64,000 bases of DNA from Phialophora verrucosa (Eukaryota; Ascomycota; Eurotiomycetes; Chaetothyriales; Herpotrichiellaceae), in NCBI GenBank assembly GCA_002099365.1, contig MSED01000012.1, positions 124,001-188,000 on the forward strand. Reading direction: 5' to 3'. The notes under the pieces were generated by a model, which ran no database searches, was not told the origin of the DNA, and saw only the letters and a list, made by a program, of their open reading frames with translations. Positions 32,951 to 44,300 of this stretch are shown piece after piece. The stretch's first letter is position 1. Each line of letters begins with the position of its first letter. The translations under genes were made by a program, and so were the position numbers.

Positions 32951-35820
32951 GCTTCACGGTGACAGAAAGACAACAGGGATCCAGCCGCAATAACGAGCAT
33001 CTTGAAGGGACTTCAGAGATCCTTGAGACTGAACGACGCCAAGTCGCGACGCTGCGGAAAGGACCCCAGCAATCGGCGTTAGCCCTTCGACGGCCACCGC
33101 GCTTGGCCGAGGTTATCACCGCGATATGTTGGCTCAATTGTGCATCTTGATGTGAAGTGGAGCCAGCGTCCGAGGTGCTGCGGCTCTCCGCATGGAGACG
33201 AGTCGAGCCCGGGGAAGACCTCGGTAAGCTGAGCCCCCGAGTCAGTGAGATACGAGTACATACAGTATTTTGGCATGGTCTTGGCGAGGCAAAGCCAGTG
33301 CCAGGAAATGCTGAAAAGTCCCGATGCAACACCCGTTGGTACCTCAGAGATACGTGGGCAGCTAATTTTCATTGTGCCATCTGCAGGAAGGAGGCGTGTG
33401 AACAATGATGGCATGTTCGAGGGAAAGCTGCAAGGTTGCCCGCGTCGACTGTCGGTCGTCAATATTGCATGACTGCTAGCAGCTGGCTCATTGTCCATGT
33501 CAGTGATTGGAGCGATGATCACAAGTAGTCTTCAGTTGCATTCATCTTCCACACCCGGCACATGAGGCGGCCCGTGGACGGTGAAGCACCAAGCTACGAG
33601 AAACAAGCACGGAGGGAAAGACGATCTAAGCGATCTCTTAGCAGCCACCCGATTCTCTGAAGGAAGTGAAGGCTGAATGAGAGGGATGTGTTTGCGGAGT
33701 AACAGTGGGGTCAAGGCCGAGCTTTTGCCAAAGCAAGCGAGCAGTCAAGGTCCCCTCATTCCCCCCTGTGAACTTCACCCCATGCTCTGCTATATTTATC
33801 TTCGAAATGAAAGAGGCACGGGAGGCTGCATCTGCTCATTATCGAGCACGTGTATCATCCCCGCATCCTTCAGGACTCCCATCACCTGCTGCCGGGCGCT
33901 GTCGTATTCGCGTGTGCTATTTTCAGCGTTGATGTCCTCGAGAATGAGCGCGCCATCACCACAACACCCTGATCCCTTATCTGTGGGCATGTAAATCTAA
34001 CAAGATCGCGTTTCCCCTACTATAGGTGTCTTATCAACTTATACCTTCCGGGAGCCTCAAAGTCGTCGGTTGTCCCGAACATCGTCCAGGCAAACCCAGT
34101 CGTTCTCTGCCGCGTACATTGAGTGACCATGTGCTTCTCAAACAATACAACCGACGACCCAACGCAACCACCAATGCGCGTCGTCGGACCCTTCACTCGT
34201 AAAATCACTGATCCCACGCAGCAGCCGATCCACATCACCCAGTCCAATGAGGCTCATTTGAGCGAGTCAACAGCTCCAGAAACCAAGAAGCGGAAGGGGA
34301 GCTACCGAGATCGTCCGGCATTCGTCGACGTGACGGATCAAGAACCTAAGGCTGTGACAAGAAAGAAGTCGGATGCGGAAGTCGAAACAGCACATCCAAC
34401 ACAAAAGAAGAGCGCACAGAAGAGCTGGCGCGGTCGAAGCTCGAACCCGGCAACGTTTGGCTTAGGATTTGGTGCGGATTTCGCGGCCACACCAGTGTGA
34501 TGCTGATGGAGTATGTACCGACCCTTTGTACTGTGTCGGGAGCTGGCACTCTGTGAGAAGGTTGAAATTTGTTCGGTGCAAAGTTCACCCTGCAGGATAT
34601 CCGAGTGTTTGAGACCAGTGGGTCTTGATATGCCTCAGACGGATTTGTATGAGATGCCCATATCTTTCTGTGGATTTGGTCAGACCCATGACCCAGTAGA
34701 TTATCAAGCACTGGACAGTAATGGCATGCTGGCTGGTAAACAAGGGGATAATGGAGTATCCTGCCGTGCGTTCTCGCGTCACGTGCTGGTCGGAGGAACT
34801 ATTCCTCCGCTCGCAGTAACGCACGTTAAAGGGCGTTGTGTCAATTTCGGCTTCAAATCCACTTTCCAACGTGGTATGAAGCGCCGTCCGTCGGGAATCC
34901 CGCAATTACTTCGTCTACAACTTTCCGTTCGCTTAGCGAGGCTTCGAACCCGTTAGTATTTATGACGCGAAGGCTTGTGGTTTGTTGCAACTGCGCGGTT
35001 TTGTATCATGAGAGATGCGGCTCGAGAACTTTGGCCCGAAGCAAAGAGCGTCGAGTCTCAGAGAATCTCAAGACAAACACCTCCCGCGAGATGCTTCGAC
35101 TCGATCCTGCGTCGCACTGGGCGTCGTGTCTGCTCTTGCATCGAACACGAAATATAAGATAATGCGAATACGTCGCACGTGGAATAAGCGATTCTGACTC
35201 AAGTTGCTGCATTCCGAGAGCGGCCCAAGGCGACCACGTTATCGATATCTCCACTAGCGTCGTCGATGGGTCAAAGAGTCAAACCCATCCGGGTGTCCGT
35301 GCTGCCCTTGCGACGTCGCCATAGGTTTGACTTTGGCAAGAGTTACTGTAGCAATATCGCGCAAAGACATGTCGGTAAAGAACGGCCTGATGTTCGTCCG
35401 CCGGCCAGTCGACCACCCACTTCACATACGATTCCGCCAATCAGTCGTCCGTCTCCATTCAGCCTCGTCGAAAGGTCCCAGTGGTTCGAGATGGCTTCGA
35501 TGCACCGGGTGCACTCTGGATTTTGGTCCGAAAACAGGCAGCATGATTCATGATTAATGATGGCATCATGTTGGGATGTGAACTTCGTGAGTATCAAAAT
35601 GTATATCACTGCCCCTTTGACCCCGTCTGCTGCATTCTGCTCAACCAACAGAGTGCTCCCTCAGCGACCAGTTGCTGTGTTCTTTGTCCCTCTAAAGTTT
35701 GCTGGTGTACTCCGAATCTCAAGGTCCTCCCACTCGACTGCTGGATAGAGTAGCATTGCAACCGTTCGAGCAGACCGTCGTCTTTTAACCCGAGCCTCCA
35801 GCCCAAGCTTTCGTTTCAGG
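32951..35820. other. divergent intergenic region, ligase to MFS exporter
   Basis: About 2.9 kb between divergent genes. Apart from the doubtful small frame at 34129-34500, nothing coding is supportable. The first part should hold the ligase promoter and the last part the exporter promoter. Confidence 0.45.
34129..34500 (+). CDS. possible small hydrophilic protein
   Basis: An intronless frame of 123 residues starting MCFSNNTTDD, with many Pro, Thr, Lys and Gln residues and a basic middle. The ATG context (GTGACCATG) is reasonable. No domain is recognised. It lies in an otherwise empty stretch, and the frame could be chance; composition (Lys/Thr/Pro-rich with few Cys or Trp) is mildly in favour of a real small disordered protein. 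Confidence 0.3.
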   Translation: MCFSNNTTDDPTQPPMRVVGPFTRKITDPTQQPIHITQSNEAHLSESTAPETKKRKGSYRDRPAFVDVTDQEPKAVTRKKSDAEVETAHPTQKKSAQKSWRGRSSNPATFGLGFGADFAATPV

Positions 35821-37673
35821 ATGTCTACGACGGACATCCCGCCTCCCATGGCCGCAGTAATAAAAGACACACAGTCTGGAGTGGAGGCACAACCATCGCA
35901 GACAACTTCCTCATCCTCATCGATCACCTCGCGAAAAGCCGCAGTCGAGAACAATGATGACTCTTCGAGGCCGGCCACAGAATTCAAAATCTCGACACGC
36001 TTTATATTGGCCTTCGCCGCCCTCGCCGTCTTGACCCTCATGGTCGCATTAGACGGGACATCAATCAGCGTGGCCCTTCCCGTCATCGCGAAGAAACTCA
36101 ACGGCACGGCCATTGAAGCCTTCTGGGCGGGCACATCCTTCCTGTTGGCTTCGACTGTCTTCCAACCCAACTTTGCGAGCTTCAGCCATATCTTTGGACG
36201 CATGCCGGTGATCATGGTGAGCATTGCCTTCTTCTTCGTGGGCGTCATGATGGCGGCCTTGGCGAACGACTTCGGCGTCTTGTTGGCAGGGAGGAGTATC
36301 CAGGGAATTGGAGGTGGTGGTATGTTCTTCATTCGTCACCTATGCCCTGTACCTGGCTAGACACGTTGAATTTGACTGACTTTAACGTAGGCATCATCGC
36401 CATGACGGAAATCGTGGTCACGGACCTCGTCCCCCTCAGATACCGAGGCCAGTGGGCCGGCATTATCGCGGCGATGTGGTCAATCGGCAGCGTCTCCGGG
36501 CCCGTCATCGGCGGCGCCTTCGCCTCGGTGCAATGGCGCTGGATCTTCTGGCTCAACTTGCCGTTCATTGGCATCGGCGCCGTCATGGTTCCCTTATTCC
36601 TCCGACTCAACGTCATCCCGCAAAGCATCGCCGCCAAGCTCCGTCGTGTTGATTGGATCGGCACCGTCATCTTCGTGGGGAGCATGACCAGCTTCCTGAT
36701 CCCCCTGACCTGGGGTGGCGTAATGTACAGCTGGTCGTCGTGGCGGACGCTCGTCCCTCTCCTCGTCGGCGCTCTCGGGCTCATTGGATTCTGCCTCTAC
36801 GAAGCATACGTCGCGCCCGAGCCCTTACTTCGCCTCGCCGTGTTCGGCAACCGGACCGTCAACATCGCGTACATGACGACCACGATCCACGGCATGATCC
36901 TCTGGTGCCTGCTGTACTACCAGCCGTTGTACTTCGAGGCCGTCAAGGGGTACAAGCCGATCATTGCGGGCGTGGCGCTGTTCCCCGCGACCTTCACCGT
37001 GGCGCCCATGGCCGTGGTCACGGGCCTGATGATCACCAAGTTCGCGTCGTACCGCTGGGCGATCTGGTCCGGGTGGGCCACGTCTACGCTGGGGCTGGGC
37101 CTCCTCGTCCTGCTGAAAGTCGACACCAAGATTCCGCAGTGGATCTTCATCGACCTGGTCTCGGGCATCGGCCTCGGCATCTTGTTCCCCGGCCTGCAAT
37201 TCCAGGTGCAGGCCGCGAGCCAGAACAAGGACATGGCCTTCGCGGTCGCCATGTTCGTCTTCTTCCGCTCGTTCGGCCAGGCGCTGGGCGTGGCCATCGG
37301 CGGCGTCATCTTCCAGAACGAAATGGTCAACAACCTCAAGGCCTACCCGGCCTACGCGGGCCAGGCCAGCGAACTGGCCAAGGACGCCGCCGCCCTGGTC
37401 GAGATCATCAAGCACACCGAGTCGGGCCTGGACAAGTTGCAGCTGCGAACCGCGTACACGGATAGCTTGCGCACCGTGTATATCGTCATGGCTGCCCTGG
37501 GCGGGGTTTGTCTCGCGGCAAGCCTGCTCATCAAGGGGTATGACCTGAATGTCGGCCTGGAGACCGAACAGGGCCTGATTGTCGAGGGAAGGAAGCGGAA
37601 GGAGAAGCAGCAGCAGCAGCAGCAGCAGCAGAATGAGGGTCAATCGGACGCGGAAGTCAAGGTCGATGTATAA
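35821..37673 (+). CDS. MFS drug:H+ antiporter-2 type exporter
   Basis: Fourteen-helix MFS transporter, usually exporting toxins, drugs or secondary metabolites. Two exons, 35821-36319 and 36391-37673, join across a 71-nt intron (GTATGT, CTGAC, GTAG) to 593 residues. Helix 1 holds the DHA-type motif LDGTSISVALPVI; the loop 2-3 motif and GRSIQGIGGGGIIAMTEIV of helix 4-5 (spanning the splice) follow, then DLVPLRYRGQW. The first ~60 residues are disordered and cytoplasmic. The C-terminal tail carries eight consecutive Gln encoded by eight CAG codons. It lies divergent to the acyl-CoA ligase and may be part of the same metabolic group, by position only. Substrate unknown. Confidence 0.88.
37608..37631 (+). 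repeat. (CAG)8 run encoding polyglutamine
   Basis: Eight perfect CAG codons in the cytoplasmic tail of the MFS exporter, likely variable in length between strains. Confidence 0.9.
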
Positions 37674-40600
37674 GTAGGCTTTGTTCTGGTTTTCGGGGTG
37701 TGGGGGCCGACGTCTTCGGATTTCGCATAGCCACGGCGCTCACTCTTCTCTCTCATTTCTTTGCCTGATGCATGGATCCGACGCTCTACACACCGGATAG
37801 ATGTATACATAGCTAGATCCCATGTCCGGCCGGCAGACATAGATGTACGATCAGCATAGACGTGTACGATGCTTCTACATAGTACAAACTACTTCGAACA
37901 GTCAGATATAATGTCATGGATTCGGACAACTGTACCACCTTCCTCCTGCCGGCTTCGAACACGGCAAGTCGTCGGGAATTAGCCATTGTGAGAGCTACGC
38001 GAATCGTCGGAAAACCAGTCATTGCGAGAACACTCGGTGGAGTTTGATGGACGAGTGGTGGTAAAAGTCAAGAAGATAGACACGTGGATAGTCATTCCTT
38101 CTCAACACAGATGAGCCTCATTCCCGGTTCCGCAGGAGGATTAGTATCTTGATCCCCTCGGGAATACGCCCAGGAATCAGTACGATTGCGACGCAACTGT
38201 GTCATGCGGATATAGTTAACTCGGAGGTCAAGTTGTTAGGCGTGGGCCTGTTGCATGGCCAGAATGATAACATCTCTGGCCTTGCACTTGTCGTTGAGGG
38301 TCATAGCGCAGCTCCCTGCTCCTCGTTCGTCATCTGAGGGGCAGTCTTTGCCATGGGGGACCCTGCTCGTTGATGTGTAAGAAAGGTTCAGCCTCCCATT
38401 GAACGGACGGACCCTCGCGTGTTGGAGAGAGTGCTAATCAACGGCTCGATGAAACTTGTGCACGCACATGAAGCCGACCGTTATCTGCAACTTACGGCTT
38501 GCTTGAACTCATCCCTCGGGGGGAAAGAGAGCCGGCATCGTCAGCACCGTCAGCTATGCTGGTCTGCGGTCTCTGGAAACAAGTGTTCGGGATCTCCCGA
38601 GACCCTATTGTGAGACCGACCCAGCCGTCCCGGCAGATCAAGTATCAGTCTCGCTATCGTGGTAGCGAATTGGCTTTCCTCTGCATGCACTGATGCACGC
38701 GGACTCCTTTCGCTAAGTCAGTACATTCTGATAGGTGATCAACGTGACAGGACGTCTTTGGACTTTTCCCCATGAAGCAGTGGAGCGATGAAGTGCGGGC
38801 GTGTGCGGGCCATAGGAATTCTCCTGCGCATCCGACAGGGTGGCCCCGTCAGTCTCTTGGAAGTAGCTCGGTTCGGCAGAGGCGCCCTAGGATGGAGGTC
38901 GAAATCCCAGGGACATAAGCAACGTACAAGTCTTCTCCGACGCGGCCCAGAGCATGTACAAGTACTCGTACTCGTAGCAAGGGATGGCAGATCACGCATG
39001 CTACATTGCTCTCCAAGACTAGGCCTATCAGAGATACCTGGTAGATCGCGAGGGACGTGCATTATTCCTCTCTTGAAGTAGTTGTAAGAGCTGAATTGCC
39101 GGCTGAGACCCCATTGGTAGAGAGGCCAACATGAGTACTTATCTCGAACCAGGTAGGTGGCTGTGTTGTCCAGGGGATTTGAATCGAAGCACCGTGCTGC
39201 GAAAGGGAGATGCTGTAAGCAGCGTCAGCGTGGAATTCGTGCACGTGCCGCAAGAAAACACGAGGTGAAAAAGATATCAGGCGACTTGTTATGTTCGTCT
39301 CGAAAGCGTGTTTAGCAGGAAAAGATTCCCACGGTTGCCATCTCCGATACTTGTTGGAAAGGTTTCCACGACGCTTCTAGCGCTGTATGCTTTCTCTCGG
39401 CTTCTCGAAAAAGGGACAGGGACAGCTACCCAAAAAAGGCTCGCAATATGTTCGGCGAACGCAACGAGCACGAGGAGTTGGCTGCATGAATGGCATGCAA
39501 GCGATGCGTTACTCACGCAGTAGGGCTGCCTTGGAGGAATGAGATGATTGGCGCCCTCCTTGGACTTTAATGCGGACCAGGAGGGGTCAGCTGAGGTCCT
39601 GGTCACCTCATTCGTGTAGTCAGAGCTGCTCCTTGGATGGCTTGGAGCTTAGTCCGGACTGAAACGTCGATTGAGAAGAGCAAGGTCGAAATGAATGGGT
39701 GTAGGGGCAAAGAAAGGGAATCGAGCTTGACGTCGTTGCTGTCCCATCTGAAGCGGGCGCAAAAACTGTCCACGAGGCTTGCCAGCGAGGCTCGGTAAAC
39801 GAAGAACACACGTTCTCCTCGTGCCCCCCGGGCTGCATTGTCCGGGGCGGTCAGGACCTGTTGCAAGGGGAGTCGTGGCCGAGCGTCGTACAACTCGTCG
39901 AATCGACAGCTGATTGGGCCGCATACCAACAATTTGTTTCATCCGCGTCTGAGAAGCTTGTGCACCGAAAATCCTGGGGTGCACAGTGGCACAATGACCG
40001 GTGCCCACGGCCCTTGGACATAGCATGGCACTTGCTTATGAAGTGGGTTGGAAAAAGGTCAAGGACGCCTTGCACTGGCCCAACGTGGCGGTTAGGGAAA
40101 TGTGACCACATCCACATAACTGCCAGAATTCTCAGAGTGACATTTTTTTCCCAAGGGCATGATCTAGAGACGTAATGTCATGCGCGACGACGCAATCGAG
40201 CCCCTCCCTACGAGTCACCCGTCCATGATGTTTCTGAGAATGCATGTTCGATGTTAGACTCCCGTGTGCGGATCAGCAGCTGGCCTATTTGGAGCCGAGC
40301 ACATACAGTCGGATCGCAAAGAGTGGAGAGGGAGCAGAGGGAATACGAATTGTCAGCAAGAGCGTGAACGACCCAACCACAAGACGGGGCTTGTAATAGA
40401 GCCGGCATCAAGGACTGGGGTACGGCGTCGAAGCGTCGCAGTCGACGGCCCGGAGCAGCGCGAACTGGCCTGCAGCCAGAGTGCGTCGAGGTGAAAAGGA
40501 CCTGACTTTGATCTTTGTTTAGGAGCTGCTCGATGTGCCGACGAGAGGGGGCTGCCTATCATTGGTGACGGCGTGCATTAGCTGACGCGCGCTGCAGTTA

Positions 40601-41361
40601 AAAGAATCTTGCCTGTGGTGCCTAGAAAGGGAACCTGGGCGCCCCTCCCGTAAACTTTCCCGCCGTACGAGTAAACTTTCCAACACGCTCACGGGCAAGT
40701 GTGCAAGTGCAACCGTTTCCGCCGTGCATCTGCGGCGCTTCTCTCATCGCAGGAATAGCGACGCTCTCGCCCTCGCCCTCTCGCACTGGCACTCTCAGAC
40801 CACCTCGCTGCGCCCAATACCAAACCATTCTGTCCTCGGCCCTCTTTTTCCCTGTGAAACTCTGTTCTGTTAGAGCCGTCCTGTCTCCCGCCGCGCGGCA
40901 TTTCCGCCAACCCGTATACTGCAGCTTTCCACGATACACAGCAGAGTTCACCCGTCACTCACCTCTCGACCAAAATCCAAACACCACTGTTGACGACGGA
41001 TCCCTTTCACGACTGCCATTTCCTGGCCTGTTCCCTGTCACGCTCCACCCCTGATGTAGTCGACTTCGTCTTTGTCCTCCAGCAAGACAAATCACGCCGC
41101 TCTCACTACGTTCATCCTGTCCTCCTCGCCATCACCCCCTCGCTCGACACGGACCACGCTCGTTTGCACCCAGATCCCTCACCGTCTTGACTGCCTCAAA
41201 GACGCCTACAACTGCCACTGTCTAGGCCAGAGATGTCGAGATAACGGGCTGATTTTTGGCTCCCATGGTGGGTCAAAAGTCATAGAGCACCCTGCCCTCC
41301 CCTGGTCCTCGGCTCCACGACCCATTTGTCATCGAAGAGTCCTCCCCGTGCGGCTGGAGTA
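37674..41361. other. gene-poor 3.7 kb region and Rim15 5' leader
   Basis: No supportable gene in 3.7 kb. Short frames on both strands lack domains. From about 40700 to 41361 the plus strand is pyrimidine-rich and contains many CACTC/CCTC runs, typical of a long fungal 5' leader for the kinase gene that follows. Confidence 0.5.
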
Positions 41362-44300
41362 ATGGCAGAGGATGGCTTTGGACAACAGTATCTCGAGCCA
41401 CCGGCTGTCACGGCTATAAAAAGTGATGCCGGGTTCGGAGGGGAGGTCACTCGGCATGCGATGGAGAGATCATTCAGTCAGGATATCCAAGAGGGAACTC
41501 AAGAGCTGAAAGAGGCGGCTGAACAAACACGGAATATCATTCTTGATCTGAGTCTCGATGGCCATATACGTTGGGTTAGCCCCTCATGGACCGACGTCGT
41601 CGGCACTGATCTAGCCCACGTTCAGGGACACAAGATCTCCGAGTTCATTAGCGACAACCCTGATGTCTTCAATGCGGCCATCGAGGCTTTGAAGGCCAAC
41701 GATTCGAAAAGTCAAAATGTCAAGTTTGCGGTCAAGTTTGGCCCTTACTCCGACATGGCTTCCATGTTGCAGACCGACGATGGACAAGAACCGAGCGAGG
41801 ACAATCTGGAGACCGATGATACGGGAAAAGCAACTCTAGAGCTGGAAGGTCAAGGTATAATGGTGTACGACAGGACCTCTGGAGGAGAGTCGCATACCAT
41901 GTGGATGTTACAGCCGGCCCAAGAACCCATTCGAATCGAGATTGCCCTTCCTCGAGCATTGGTCGAAACTCTAGGCGTGGGCGCAGAAATCCTGGCAAAG
42001 TACCTCACTGAGCTGGCAGAGGCCGGGGCTAACGACCCCCAGAACCATCCGCCACCGTTGCCTGTTCTATGTCGAGTCTGTGAACGATCGATTGTCCCCT
42101 GGTGGTTTGAGAAGCACTCGGATCTTTGCGTCCAAGAACACAAAGCAGAAATGGACGTGCAGATGGTGCAAGAAAACCTTTCCGAGCATAGACACGCTAT
42201 TGTCAAGGTGCTGGACGCCTTCGAGGCTCGTCAAGGTCGAAGCTCAGCCGCTGAGAACACGCCGTTTGCTCCGCTGCCCGAGTACAAGGGGATGCCAATT
42301 GGCCCGTCTCCGGCACCATCCACCGCCGTCTCTTCCGCCTCGGGGTCACACAATCCCAGCCCGGTAAGGTCGCGGAGCCCCTCAACAGCCGGCATGGGCC
42401 ATGCTAGGGCTCGTTCGTTTGTGGTCCGACGGCCTCTGGTCCGCATCGTTGAGCTGATCCTCGACCTATGTGATACGGCCATGGAGATCAATGTCCCTTC
42501 CATCAAGGACAGCAAAAGCGAGACCGAGGACGACTTCAAGTCACAGTCTCCACAATCCGAATCGAGAATCTCCCAGATCACTCAGTGGCAACCACCAAGT
42601 AGCCTGGAGAATGAGCCCGGGCTGGCTGCCCTGAGCGCGGATACCGAAAAGCTCGCTCGCGCCAAAGTCGACGCAGTCCATCGGTATCAAGACGTGCTCG
42701 AATATTCGGAACGTATCCGGCAAGAATACATGGCCGAAGTCGATGCTTGCATAAACGAAGCTCTTATCAAGGCGGAGCGGGTTGCGGCTGGAGAGGATTT
42801 GTCTTCAAGTGAGAGTGAATGTGAAGAAGAGGCCATGTTAGAAGGCATCTTGGAAAGCCCTGGAGAAGACCCGGAGCCCGCAACCATACCACAGCCGGTC
42901 GTCGAGCAACTTGAACCTGAAGCTACACGGAACACATCCTATGTCGGACTGAAATCCATGGCTTCGGCGCTCAGAAATCCCCGTGACCTGCCTCACATCG
43001 GCATGGCGGGGGAACCGAGACGCTCCTCCTCTCAGGCGGTCTCTACCGGTTCTAGCAGTCCGATCGAATGCCCTACTCCAAAGTCACATCGGAGTAATCT
43101 CATTTCTCAGCCGCAACCCGTATCAAACAGACGCTCAATGTACATTGAGGATGCAAACGATAGTGACGGTAGCTTGCCGTCCACCAACATCTTATCCCAT
43201 TGGCGTTCCGACTCTCCCGCCTCAGCGTCTGACCAGGGGCGCGCCGCCCATTCGAGAGACAGGAAGAGACGAAGCATGCATCTTCATGGCCTCAATTCGG
43301 CCTCACCCAATCGTCAACACTCGCCCGGGCGATATCCACCCCCGCCACCTTCACCACTTCGAATGACCAAATCTCGGATTTCCAGCGGCGATATTGCCCA
43401 CTCTCCTGTGGTGTCGCCATTGTTAACGGCGGGTGAATTTGTGACTTCAGGCAACGCTCCCATTCTGCATAGAAGGCAGTCGTCGATGCATTCCTCTGAC
43501 CTCAAGACGCCCTCGTCGCCGAGACTCAACTCCATCTCTCATCCGCAGCAACCTCGAGCTCAGCCACCTTCAATCAAGGATTTTGAGGTGATCAAACCGA
43601 TCAGCAGAGGGGCTTTCGGTAGCGTCTATCTTGCTAAGAAGAAGAGCACCGGTGAGTACTTCGCCATCAAAGTGCTACGCAAGTCCGACATGGTTGCCAA
43701 AAACCAAGTCACCAATGTCAAAGCTGAGCGCGCCATCATGATGTGGCAAGGCGAGAGTGACTTTGTCGCCAAGCTATACTGGACTTTTTCTAGCAAGGAT
43801 TACCTCTACCTGGTCATGGAATACCTGAATGGAGGGGATTGTGCGTCGCTGGTCAAGATTCTGGGTGGACTAAGCGAAGACTGGGCAAAGAAATATGTCG
43901 CAGAAGTCGTGCTCGGGGTAGAGCATTTGCACTCGCGAGGGATTGTGCACCGTGACCTGAAGCCGGACAATCTTCTCATCGATTCGAAAGGTCATTTGAA
44001 ACTCACCGACTTCGGTCTGTCTCGCATGGGTCTTGTTGGTCGCCAGAAACGTGCACTGAAACAGCCTGAAGAAGCGGTGCCGGACCTTCTGAAGCACGGC
44101 CCATTCACACAGCCAGGGTCGGGTTCTGGTCCCACGTCTAGGTCGACGTCCTTCGACTACCAAGGGCCTCACTCACCCGCACCAACGCCACTCATGACAC
44201 CTGCTTTCACCGGCGGCATGGACCAACCCTCCTACTTCAGTTTGAATCGTGAGAGCTCTCTCAGCCGAGAAACATCCCTCAGGAATTCAGGCTATCGTAG

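Noticed and set aside
36825..37643. Long minus-strand frame inside the DHA2 exporter
   Set aside because: Shadow frame; the plus strand carries the transporter and the polyGln run appears here only as polyLeu.
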